The position numbers and the translations under genes are program-made. Below, piece after piece: positions 1 through 5,528 of a stretch of DNA of 5,738 nucleotides; position 1 is the stretch's first letter, and every line of letters starts with the position of its first letter. The notes below the pieces were generated by a model that was given only the letters and a program-made list of their open reading frames with translations, did not search any database and was not told the origin of the DNA. Origin of the DNA: Fischerella sp. (GTDB lineage Bacteria > Cyanobacteriota > Cyanobacteriia > Cyanobacteriales > Nostocaceae); NCBI GenBank assembly GCA_026419705.1, contig JANZYY010000360.1:1-5738 (forward strand), given 5' to 3'.

Positions 1-851
1 TGGGGATCGGCGTGAAAGAACCCATCTATATATAGTTGTTGAAAGAAGGCGCGGAATAGTAAAGTAGTAATTCTTTTTCGCTCTGCAGCAGGATTTTTAC
101 CGTTTTCGCTGTTCAGCTGAGCTGACAGCAGTGGTACACCGTCTAACCACTCCATCACCAGTAATTTAGGTGTGGTTAAATCCCAATAAATTTCCGCAAC
201 TACTATTTGATTGGGGTCAAACCAGCGACTTTTAGATAAATTGCGTCGCAACTGGTCGGTATAATCAGCTTCGCGGGTAAAATCTAATTCTGCTTCCAGT
301 GCTTTGGTAAATTCTTCAGCAATGGATTTGATTTCGTAGGTTTGCCCAAATTCGGTACGTGCAACTAAATCGGCAATACCTTGAATTAAGGCAATATCCT
401 GGTTAACAACGATATCAATTCCCGGACGTTGCACTTTGAGCGCGACTTCCCGACCATTTTTGAGTGTAGCTCGGTGTGTTTGAGCGATTGAGCCAGCAGC
501 TACTGGTACAGGATTAATGGTAGCAAAGGTTTCTTCCAGAGATTGTTTGAGTTGTTTGCGGATGAGTACTTCTACTTCTGACCAGGGAACTGGCGGTACT
601 TCATCTTGTAGGGTTGATAGTTCATCAATGTAAGCTGCACTAAGTAGGTCTGGACGGGTAGAAAGTAGCTGGCCTAGTTTGACATAGACTGGTCCCAAAT
701 CTACCAAGATATTTTTCAAAACTGCTGGTGTGGGTAGCTGAGGCTCATCGGCTTTACCGCCTGTGAGCAATCTTCGCATGTAATCCCAGCCATTGCGGAA
801 TAAGACTTCGATGATTTCTCTTTGACGGGGAACAGTTTGAGTGAGGAACAT
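1..851 (-). CDS. ABC1/UbiB-family atypical protein kinase (AarF-like), 3'-truncated by window edge
   Basis: The frame is open for 283 codons from ATG at 851 to the left edge, so only the N-terminal half is present (cyanobacterial members usually exceed 500 residues). Visible hallmarks of the ABC1 family are the KxGQ motif (KLGQ, residues 58-61, followed by LLSTRPDLL), the Ala-rich nucleotide loop replacing the usual Gly loop (AAGSIAQTH, 118-126), the VALK lysine (K139, followed by VQRPG), the ExD motif (E188-L-D190), the hinge-like LVMEWLDG (231-238) and the start of the catalytic loop, DGFFHADP, where the window ends. Family members act as membrane-associated atypical kinases/ATPases tied to quinone or prenyl-lipid metabolism; in cyanobacteria and plastids plastoquinone and tocopherol are the likely context. 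The exact substrate cannot be read here. No in-frame ATG, GTG or TTG lies between 851 and the upstream stop at 918-920, which supports the start, although no clear Shine-Dalgarno precedes it. No frameshift or missing residue is visible. Confidence 0.95.
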   Translation of the reverse strand, partial: MFLTQTVPRQREIIEVLFRNGWDYMRRLLTGGKADEPQLPTPAVLKNILVDLGPVYVKLGQLLSTRPDLLSAAYIDELSTLQDEVPPVPWSEVEVLIRKQLKQSLEETFATINPVPVAAGSIAQTHRATLKNGREVALKVQRPGIDIVVNQDIALIQGIADLVARTEFGQTYEIKSIAEEFTKALEAELDFTREADYTDQLRRNLSKSRWFDPNQIVVAEIYWDLTTPKLLVMEWLDGVPLLSAQLNSENGKNPAAERKRITTLLFRAFFQQLYIDGFFHADP

Positions 852-875
852 AGTGTTGATAAACCGCCATGTAAT

Positions 876-910
876 GGGGAAAGGAGAAGGGGGAAAGGGA
901 AATGGGAAAA
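876..910. repeat. Purine-rich heptamer array (GGGGAAA-type, 5 units)
   Basis: Five head-to-tail 7-bp units read GGGGAAA, GGAGAAG, GGGGAAA, GGGAAAT and GGGAAAA. Bases 876-902 are all purines on the plus strand (27 in a row). The array lies in the 104-bp gap upstream of the ABC1 kinase and downstream of the YidD-like gene, both transcribed leftward. It fits the STRR class of heptameric repeats known from heterocystous cyanobacteria. No function is evident. Confidence 0.7.
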
Positions 911-955
911 ATATTACCTATACCAACCCTGGCAGTTACGTTTGTTTACGACTAA

Positions 956-1252
956 TTAAAGAGGTATGCAACAGGGGATGATAATACACCGGAAGTTGTT
1001 TGCAGAAGTGGTTTTTGTCAGAATTTTGCCAGCACTAGCACAATCTTTAAATCTTTGTAAAGATGATTTGACGGCTTCTGTCAAACTCTGTTCGGTCAAG
1101 CTTCGTTTGATGTAGTCAGAGCAGGAATCCCCACCATGTAATAGACGATAGGGACAAGAGAACCCTTTGTGCGGAGAAATATAATTTTGATAGGCAATAA
1201 TAGAATTAATAGCCATTGTTTTAGCGAAAGGCTGAAGATTGATGCTTTCCAT
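956..1252 (-). CDS. yidD: YidD-like membrane protein insertion efficiency factor (DUF37 family)
   Basis: This is a 98-residue protein with the YidD/DUF37 core: IIAYQNYISPHKGFSCP (residues 18-34, matching the family pattern YQ-x-x-ISP-x-x-G-x-x-C) followed by GGDSCSDY (40-47, equivalent to the family's PSCSEY) and a basic helix that includes IKRSL and LQRF. YidD proteins are small inner-membrane-associated factors that assist YidC-dependent insertion of membrane proteins. Cys33, Cys44 and Cys71 lie in the core; three more cysteines (89, 94, 95) sit in a hydrophobic tail, CIIIPCCIPL, which seems atypical. ATG 1252 was chosen because it leaves a short N-terminus before the core. A TTG at 1273 would add seven residues, and no Shine-Dalgarno decides between them. 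A TATATA run at 1279-1286 would suit a -10 element only for the 1252 start. Family assignment is fairly secure; start and tail are less so. Confidence 0.85.
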   Translation of the reverse strand: MESINLQPFAKTMAINSIIAYQNYISPHKGFSCPYRLLHGGDSCSDYIKRSLTEQSLTEAVKSSLQRFKDCASAGKILTKTTSANNFRCIIIPCCIPL

Positions 1253-1319
1253 AACGAGCAAACAAGCACCCAACAGTCTATATATATCGAAAATTTTGCC
1301 TTTTCAGCTTCTGTCATTA

Positions 1320-1409
1320 GTTGGTAGTTAGTGGTTAGTTGTTAGTGGTTAGTTGTTAGTAGTTAGTAGGTGGTTGTTTACCACTAACTACTATCTACTA
1401 TCCACTAAC
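1320..1409. repeat. Inverted pair of heptamer arrays (GTTAGTG-type)
   Basis: Bases 1320-1368 are seven tandem heptamers: GTTGGTA, then GTTAGTG, GTTAGTT, GTTAGTG, GTTAGTT, GTTAGTA, GTTAGTA. After a 12-bp spacer (1369-1380), bases 1381-1408 carry four heptamers in the opposite orientation: CCACTAA, CTACTAT, CTACTAT, CCACTAA. The reverse complement of the right arm returns GTTAGTG-register units, so the element can fold into imperfect, register-shifting hairpins. It starts 9 bp past the stop codon of the guanylyltransferase and ends upstream of the YidD-like gene. It may shape the 3' end of the former transcript, but there is no terminator U-tract. Confidence 0.85.
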
Positions 1410-1417
1410 TCATTCCT

Positions 1418-2482
1418 TCATAGCAGTTCCATGAATCGGGGATTGCTTTCTAAAGTTTTGAGGATCTGCTTGATTTCTTGAGTACGGTCTTTCTTCACAA
1501 CCAGGGTGACATTGCGATCGCGAACAATTACTACATTATCTAGACCTATGGTAACAATTACATCATCGGGATTGCTGGCATAGACAATTGCACCCTGGGT
1601 ATCCAATCCTACATGGTTAGCTAGTTCTACATTTGGTGAATTTTCTTTTTTCAATAGGCGCTCGATCGCATTCCAATCACCCAAATCATCCCAACCGAAC
1701 TCAACTGGTAAGACATGTGTCAAATTCGTTTTTTCCATGAGAGCATAGTCTATACTCTTTTTAGGTATCTGAGGATAGATATCAGGGCCGTGCTTTTCTA
1801 ACGGTTCAATGATTTCTGGAGCGTGGATATGCAGTTCCTTGAGAACAACACCCGCCCGAAAAATAAACATGCCGCTATTCCAGCTAAAACGCCCCGTAGC
1901 AAGGAAATTTTCTGCCGTTTGCCGGTCAGGCTTTTCAGTAAAGCGGTTGACGTGATAAGCTGGCAAGTCATTAAAGCAACCAATTCTTTCACCTTGTTCT
2001 ATGTAACCGTAGCCAGTTGATGGAAAGGTGGGCTTGATCCCCAGCGTGACAATTGCTGCTGTGCTTGCCGCTAGCTCAGTTGCTGCATATAATGTGCGTG
2101 CAAAAGCATCTTGATCGGCAATCCAGTGGTCAGCAGGGAAAAAGCCAACAACGGCGTCATCTCCATAACGCTGTTTAATTTCCAAGCTTGTCCAAGCAAC
2201 TGCAGCGGCAGTATCCCTTCCCTGAGACTCGACTAGTAAGTTGTTAGTAGGCAGTTCGGGCAGTTGGTCTTTAACTCCTTGAGCTATCTGACTAGAAGTA
2301 ATTACCCACAAGTTGTCCCAACTGACTGCAAATGGTAGCAGTCGGTCAGCGGTTGCTTGCAAGAGACTTCTAGAACTGCCATCTAAATTTAAAAACTGTT
2401 TGGGTCGGTTTCGGCGACTCAAAGGCCAAAAACGCTCACCTTTACCACCAGCAAGAATTACAGGGAACAATGGTCTAGTCAT
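1418..2482 (-). CDS. manC: Mannose-1-phosphate guanylyltransferase (GDP-mannose pyrophosphorylase), single-domain
   Basis: This 354-residue cytosolic enzyme makes GDP-mannose from mannose-1-phosphate and GTP, supplying mannose and, through GDP-mannose, fucose or rhamnose-type sugars for polysaccharides and glycoconjugates. It shows the sugar-nucleotidyltransferase signature near the N-terminus (AGGKGERFWPLSRRNRPKQF, residues 11-30), the base-contact region GRDTAAAV (88-95), the metal-binding FPADHW (115-120), STGYGYIE (155-162), FTEKPD (181-186), WNSGMF (201-206), SIDYALMEK (243-251) and GWDDLGDW (263-270). All expected active-site motifs are intact. It stops where bifunctional AlgA/CpsB-type enzymes would continue into a phosphomannose isomerase cupin domain, so it is the transferase-only form. 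ATG 2482 begins right before the conserved core; there is no convincing Shine-Dalgarno. It is divergent from the LCP gene across about 100 bp. One HIP1 octamer lies inside it at 1514-1521. Confidence 0.96.
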   Translation of the reverse strand: MTRPLFPVILAGGKGERFWPLSRRNRPKQFLNLDGSSRSLLQATADRLLPFAVSWDNLWVITSSQIAQGVKDQLPELPTNNLLVESQGRDTAAAVAWTSLEIKQRYGDDAVVGFFPADHWIADQDAFARTLYAATELAASTAAIVTLGIKPTFPSTGYGYIEQGERIGCFNDLPAYHVNRFTEKPDRQTAENFLATGRFSWNSGMFIFRAGVVLKELHIHAPEIIEPLEKHGPDIYPQIPKKSIDYALMEKTNLTHVLPVEFGWDDLGDWNAIERLLKKENSPNVELANHVGLDTQGAIVYASNPDDVIVTIGLDNVVIVRDRNVTLVVKKDRTQEIKQILKTLESNPRFMELL

Positions 2483-2599
2483 GTTGTCATAAAAACTTAC
2501 TCAAGGACACTACTAAGTGTACTGTGATGTCCTTCACTGGCAAGATTTTTTGCTTGCATTAACATTAGGTTTAGGGAGTGGTTGAGTGGGGAGATAATT
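2483..2599. promoter_or_regulatory. Divergent intergenic region between manC and LCP gene
   Basis: Both genes start outward from this region, so it must hold their promoters unless transcription starts inside a gene. Two dyads are visible: AAGGAC (2503-2508) with GTCCTT (2529-2534), and GCAAG (2540-2544) with CTTGC (2553-2557) around an A-T6-G loop. Either could be an operator or a leader hairpin. I see no good -35/-10 pair. A GGGGAG stretch at 2588-2593 lies six bases before GTG 2600 and is the likely ribosome binding site of the LCP gene. Confidence 0.5.
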
Positions 2600-4039
2600 G
2601 TGGTTAAACAAGTAACACGTATCAAAAATCAGGGTAAATCTCAAAGATTAGGACAATCAACTGAAGGGGGAGTGACACAACAGCAAGCAAATGTTTCCTC
2701 TAACTTGGTAGAGTCTGTAGGTTCCATTCCTAGCCAGCTTTATTACAGGCTGGGTTTGGCTATGCCTCGATGGTTATTTTGGCTTTTGACAGTAGTTGTA
2801 GGGATTACACTCTCAGGATTGTTGGTATCAACATTAGCACTTTGGACTCCATTATGGAGTGATATAGATAGAACAGATGAAGAATTGGGCATGGGAGGAG
2901 CCGATGCCGAAAAAATGCCATTGCCTGGGGAAATTTGGAACAATATTTCCCAGTACAAACTCACACGCCCAATGAATATTTTGGTGATGGGTATAGAACC
3001 AGTTCGTGGTGCAGTGAACGGCTCACCAGAAAGTTTTGCCGCTCATAGCGATACCATACTATTGGTGAGGCTAAACCCTGAGGACAAAACAATACGAGTA
3101 CTTTCAATTCCCAGGGATACCATGATTGCAATTCCAGAATCGAAAGGATTGACCAAGGTATCCGATGCAAATGCTAAAGGGGGGCCAGTATTGGCAGCGC
3201 GGGTGATTAGCCGCACCCTTAGCAATGCACCAATAGACCGCTACATTCGTATTTCTACTGGTGGGTTACGACAGTTGGTAGATCGCTTAGGTGGAGTAGA
3301 AGTATTTGTTCCCAAACCAATGGAATACAAAGACTCTGCTGGCAAGTTTTCAATTAATTTAGTCAGTGGTTGGCAAACTCTCAACGGTGAACAAGCAGAG
3401 CAGTTTGTGCGTTATCGCGAAGCTAAAACGGGGGATCTAGAGAGAGTACAACGACAGCAAGCACTGCTAGTGGCACTACGAGAACGCTTGTTTAGTCCCA
3501 CAGTTTTACCTCGGTTACCACAGTTAGTGCATATCATGGGCAAGTACTTTGACACAAACTTGAAAATCGAAGAAATGATGGCACTGGTCAACTTTTCTCT
3601 GAACCTAGAGCGAGAAAACTTCCAAATGACCTTGCTACCTGGCATTTTCAGTCGTTTAAGTGCAGATCCTGATAGCTATTGGCTGAATCTGACTGGCAAA
3701 GGTGAATTACTCAATAAATATACTGGAGTAAATATCGGTGGTCTGAAGCCAGATGTGCGTCCCCTACCTAGCTTAAAAATTGCTATTCAAAATGCCTCTA
3801 ATCAACCCCAGCTAACTGGAAAAGTTATTAACTCTCTCAAACACAAAGGCTTTCAAAAAGTTTATGCTGTGCCAGATTGGCCGGATTGGCGCAGCGAAAC
3901 TAAAATTATCGTTCAAAAAAGCAACCGCCAAGCAGCAGAAAAACTACGAGAATTACTAGGCTTAGGAACTATTGAGGTATCGTCAGCTGGCGATTTAGAA
4001 TCCGATCTCACTATTAGGATAGGAAAAGATTGGAAATAG
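2600..4039 (+). CDS. LytR-CpsA-Psr (LCP) family glycopolymer transferase with C-terminal LytR_C domain
   Basis: This is a 479-residue type II membrane protein. A hydrophilic N-terminus of about 54 residues precedes one transmembrane helix (about 57-82, starting MPRWLFWLLTVVVGITLSGL), leaving the rest outside the plasma membrane. The LCP domain follows: NILVMGIEP (126-134), HSDTILLVRLNP (149-160), LSIPRDT (168-174) with the pyrophosphate-binding Arg-Asp, IDRYIRI and the GGVEVFVP stretch (212-238), then FVRYRE and GDLERVQRQQ (269-286) with conserved arginines. A LytR_C domain runs from about 392 (LKIAIQNAS) to the end (DLTIRIGKDW). Family members transfer lipid-pyrophosphate-linked glycopolymers to peptidoglycan or protein; the acceptor in cyanobacteria is not settled. 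GTG 2600 was preferred because GGGGAG lies six bases upstream. A TTG at 2582 would add six residues but has an AGGGAG only three bases away. The divergent GDP-mannose gene supports an envelope polysaccharide role. Confidence 0.93.
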   Translation: MVKQVTRIKNQGKSQRLGQSTEGGVTQQQANVSSNLVESVGSIPSQLYYRLGLAMPRWLFWLLTVVVGITLSGLLVSTLALWTPLWSDIDRTDEELGMGGADAEKMPLPGEIWNNISQYKLTRPMNILVMGIEPVRGAVNGSPESFAAHSDTILLVRLNPEDKTIRVLSIPRDTMIAIPESKGLTKVSDANAKGGPVLAARVISRTLSNAPIDRYIRISTGGLRQLVDRLGGVEVFVPKPMEYKDSAGKFSINLVSGWQTLNGEQAEQFVRYREAKTGDLERVQRQQALLVALRERLFSPTVLPRLPQLVHIMGKYFDTNLKIEEMMALVNFSLNLERENFQMTLLPGIFSRLSADPDSYWLNLTGKGELLNKYTGVNIGGLKPDVRPLPSLKIAIQNASNQPQLTGKVINSLKHKGFQKVYAVPDWPDWRSETKIIVQKSNRQAAEKLRELLGLGTIEVSSAGDLESDLTIRIGKDWK

Positions 4040-4044
4040 TAATT

Positions 4045-4109
4045 TGTGAGTGGTTGATTGTTCATCCTTGCTTGCAACAATCACCAAACACCAAACAACA
4101 AACAACACT
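4045..4109. repeat. Heptamer array (CAMCAAA-type, 5 units) with opposing arm
   Basis: Bases 4075-4109 are five tandem heptamers: CAACAAT, CACCAAA, CACCAAA, CAACAAA, CAACACT. Just upstream, 4051-4062 (TGGTTGATTGTT) is complementary to the first units apart from one bulged T: the GATTGTT at 4056-4062 pairs exactly with AACAATC at 4076-4082 across a 13-base loop. The element starts a few bases after the LCP stop codon. The stem is AT-rich and has no following T-tract, so it is at best a weak transcript-end structure. Confidence 0.65.
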
Positions 4110-4114
4110 GTTGT
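4102..4114. repeat. Short perfect palindrome before the small ORF
   Basis: ACAACA (4102-4107), one C, then TGTTGT (4109-4114) form a perfect dyad ending one base before the ATG at 4116. It partly overlaps the last heptamer units. It could be an operator or could occlude initiation in the mRNA; it could also be a by-product of the low-complexity array. Confidence 0.4.
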
Positions 4115-4115
4115 C

Positions 4116-4214
4116 ATGAAAAAATTCTTGCTGCGCCTGTTTAGTCTGATAGGGATTTTAGTTCTGGCCTGGTTGTGGGTATTGCTCAATCCTAAACCAG
4201 CTTTGCTTTTTTAA
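4116..4214 (+). CDS. Putative 32-residue single-span membrane peptide
   Basis: The ORF starts at ATG 4116 and ends at TAA 4212-4214. The product begins MKKFLLRLFSLIGILVL and continues AWLWVLLNPKPALLF: a basic N-terminus (K2, K3, R7), an unbroken hydrophobic stretch of about 17 residues (8-24) and a short proline-containing tail. This is the pattern of a small single-pass membrane protein or an uncleaved signal anchor. I do not recognise it; it does not match the small photosystem or cytochrome b6f subunits I know. No Shine-Dalgarno is visible, and the start is preceded by a palindrome. It lies 76 bp after the LCP gene on the same strand and could be cotranscribed. Its stop abuts the interspersed repeat that follows, so it could also be the remnant of a longer gene cut by that repeat. 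Function unknown. Confidence 0.45.
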   Translation: MKKFLLRLFSLIGILVLAWLWVLLNPKPALLF

Positions 4215-4340
4215 ACGCAGAGGTTCGCAGAATATCTCGGAGAAGATAAATTCATCCCCCTGTTTCTGCCAAGACACCAAGACACAAAGATTGGTAACTT
4301 GCTGAATTCTTAGTGTCTTGGTGCCTTTGTGGTTAATCAC
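4213..4340. repeat. Interspersed repeat with long hairpin between convergent genes
   Basis: The stretch begins with ACGCAGAGGTTCGCAGA and ends with CTTGGTGCCTTTGTGGTTAA, sequence styles I recall as widely dispersed intergenic repeats in Nostocales. Inside it, CACCAAGACAC (4275-4285) pairs perfectly with GTGTCTTGGTG (4313-4323). The stem continues inward past one A-A mismatch to 4290/4308, giving about 15 pairs around a 17-base loop. It lies between the plus-strand LCP/small ORF and the minus-strand aldolase, where a bidirectional transcript-end structure would be expected, but there is no clear T-tract. Repeat-family membership is from memory of the sequence style, not from a search. Confidence 0.6.
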
Positions 4341-4380
4341 TGATTTTGAAAGGATCGACAATCCCTACTTCTAGGCAAAA

Positions 4381-5463
4381 TCAAGCGATTGTTACCTCTT
4401 TTGATAGATAAACATCTTGAATAGCTTGGAATAATTTCACACCTTCTTCAAAAGGACGCTGGAAGGTTTTGCGTCCGGAAATTAATCCCATACCGCCAGC
4501 GCGTTTGTTAATAACTGCGGTGCGGACAGCTTCTGCAAAGTCATTTTTACCAGATGCACCACCAGAATTAATTAATCCTGCACGTCCGCAGTAACAATTC
4601 AGCACTTGGTAACGAGTTAGATCGATGGGGTGATCTGTTGTTAAATCAGTGTAAACCCGTTTGTCAGTTTTGCCGTAACTGCTACCAGTTGCTTGGGCTA
4701 CTGCTCCATAACCATTGTTGTTTTCTGGTAACTTTTGTTTAATAATGTCAGCTTCGATAGTCACGCCCAGATGATTTGCTTGCCCTGTGAGGTCAGCAGC
4801 AAGATGATAGTCTTTATCTTGCTTGAAAACACTGTTACGCAGATAGCACCACAGGATTGTCACCATTCCCAGTTCGTGAGCGCGTTTAAAAGCTTGGCTG
4901 ACTTCCTGAATTTGTCGAGAAGATTGTTCCGAACCAAAATAAATTGTCGCACCTACTGCTACAGCGCCCAGATTCCAAGCTTGTTCGACTGAAGCGAACA
5001 TAATTTGGTCAAATTGATTGGGATAAGTCAGTAGTTCATTATGGTTAAGTTTGACAATAAAAGGAATTTTGTGAGCATATTTGCGCGAAACTGCTCCCAA
5101 TACTCCTAAAGTTGTCGCAACAGCATTACAACCTGCAGCGATCGCCAACTTCACAATATTTTCTGGGTCAAAGTACATGGGATTAGGTGCAAAAGATGCA
5201 CCCCCTGAGTGTTCAATTCCTTGGTCTACTGGCAAAATGGAGAGATAACCAGTATTGGCTAGTCTGCCTGTGGAATAAAGTAGCTGGAGATTACGCAAAA
5301 CTTGGGGATGGCGATCGCTGTTTAACCAGACTCGATCTACAAAGTCGGGACCAGGTAGGTGCAGTAAATCTTTGGAAACTTTGGCTTTGTATGTCAGCAG
5401 GTCTTCTGCTTCTCGACCTAGCAAGGATTCTATAAAACTTGGTACAGATAAAGTGGTAGCCAT
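4381..5463 (-). CDS. fbaB: Class I fructose-bisphosphate aldolase (FbaB/DhnA type)
   Basis: This 360-residue cytosolic enzyme reversibly cleaves fructose-1,6-bisphosphate to dihydroxyacetone phosphate and glyceraldehyde-3-phosphate through a Schiff base, serving glycolysis, gluconeogenesis and possibly the Calvin cycle. It matches E. coli FbaB (about 350 residues) closely as I recall it: LPVDQGIEH (77-85), FIVKLNHNELLTYP (135-148), EADIIKQKLPENN (237-249, containing the probable Schiff-base lysine, K242 or K244), RVYTDLTTDHPIDLTRYQ (269-286), CGRAGLINSGGASG (292-305), AVRTAVINKRAGGMGLISGRK (312-332, phosphate binding) and the ending VTIA. The start at ATG 5463 is well supported by AGGAG at 5475-5471, seven bases upstream. 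The protein is full length with no lesions. Cyanobacteria usually also carry a class II aldolase, so this may be a second, conditionally used enzyme; that is inference. Two HIP1 octamers lie inside the gene. Confidence 0.95.
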   Translation of the reverse strand: MATTLSVPSFIESLLGREAEDLLTYKAKVSKDLLHLPGPDFVDRVWLNSDRHPQVLRNLQLLYSTGRLANTGYLSILPVDQGIEHSGGASFAPNPMYFDPENIVKLAIAAGCNAVATTLGVLGAVSRKYAHKIPFIVKLNHNELLTYPNQFDQIMFASVEQAWNLGAVAVGATIYFGSEQSSRQIQEVSQAFKRAHELGMVTILWCYLRNSVFKQDKDYHLAADLTGQANHLGVTIEADIIKQKLPENNNGYGAVAQATGSSYGKTDKRVYTDLTTDHPIDLTRYQVLNCYCGRAGLINSGGASGKNDFAEAVRTAVINKRAGGMGLISGRKTFQRPFEEGVKLFQAIQDVYLSKEVTIA

Positions 5464-5470
5464 AGCATTT

Positions 5471-5490
5471 CTCCTGAAGACTTCCGTCTT
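5471..5490 (-). promoter_or_regulatory. Aldolase ribosome binding site with adjacent GNRA-type hairpin
   Basis: In the mRNA sense, AAGAC (5490-5486), loop GGAA (5485-5482) and GTCTT (5481-5477) form a 5-bp stem capped by a GGAA tetraloop of the GNRA class. One base later comes the Shine-Dalgarno AGGAG (5475-5471), seven bases before the ATG. This is the clearest ribosome binding site in the window. A stem this close to it could stabilise the 5' end or modulate ribosome access. Confidence 0.6.
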
Positions 5491-5497
5491 TTATGGT

Positions 5498-5511
5498 GGC
5501 TATGCTTAGCC
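5498..5511 (-). promoter_or_regulatory. Small dyad in aldolase leader
   Basis: GGCTA (5511-5507), loop AGCA, TAGCC (5502-5498) in the mRNA sense form a perfect 5-bp stem with a 4-base loop, 35 bp upstream of the ATG. It may be a leader hairpin or a protein site; a dyad this short can also arise by chance. Confidence 0.35.
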
Positions 5512-5528
5512 TAGCGTATGTACCTCTC

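Noticed and set aside
21..40. Apparent frameshift or stop in the ABC1 kinase at the TA repeat near the left edge
   Set aside because: Counting the run carefully gives exactly (TA)4, and the frame reads LYIDGFFHADP without interruption.
1096..1317. 73-residue minus-strand ORF overlapping the YidD-like gene
   Set aside because: It lies in another frame over the DUF37 core and has no recognisable domain. Only its first dozen codons are of interest, as a possible alternate N-terminus.
876..1409. CRISPR array
   Set aside because: The repeats are contiguous 7-bp units without unique spacers, and there are no cas genes.
2479..2490. Three-codon minus-strand upstream ORF (ATG ACA ACA TGA) whose stop overlaps the manC start
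   Set aside because: The ATGA overlap looks like translational coupling, but so short an ORF arises easily by chance and neither start has a Shine-Dalgarno.
4158..4361. 67-residue minus-strand ORF in the convergent junction
   Set aside because: It is made almost wholly of the interspersed hairpin repeat, has no family resemblance, and overlaps the small plus-strand ORF.
4735..4992. Plus-strand ORFs inside the aldolase gene (also 5187-5435)
   Set aside because: They are antisense to a strongly recognised gene and have no domain or ribosome binding site.
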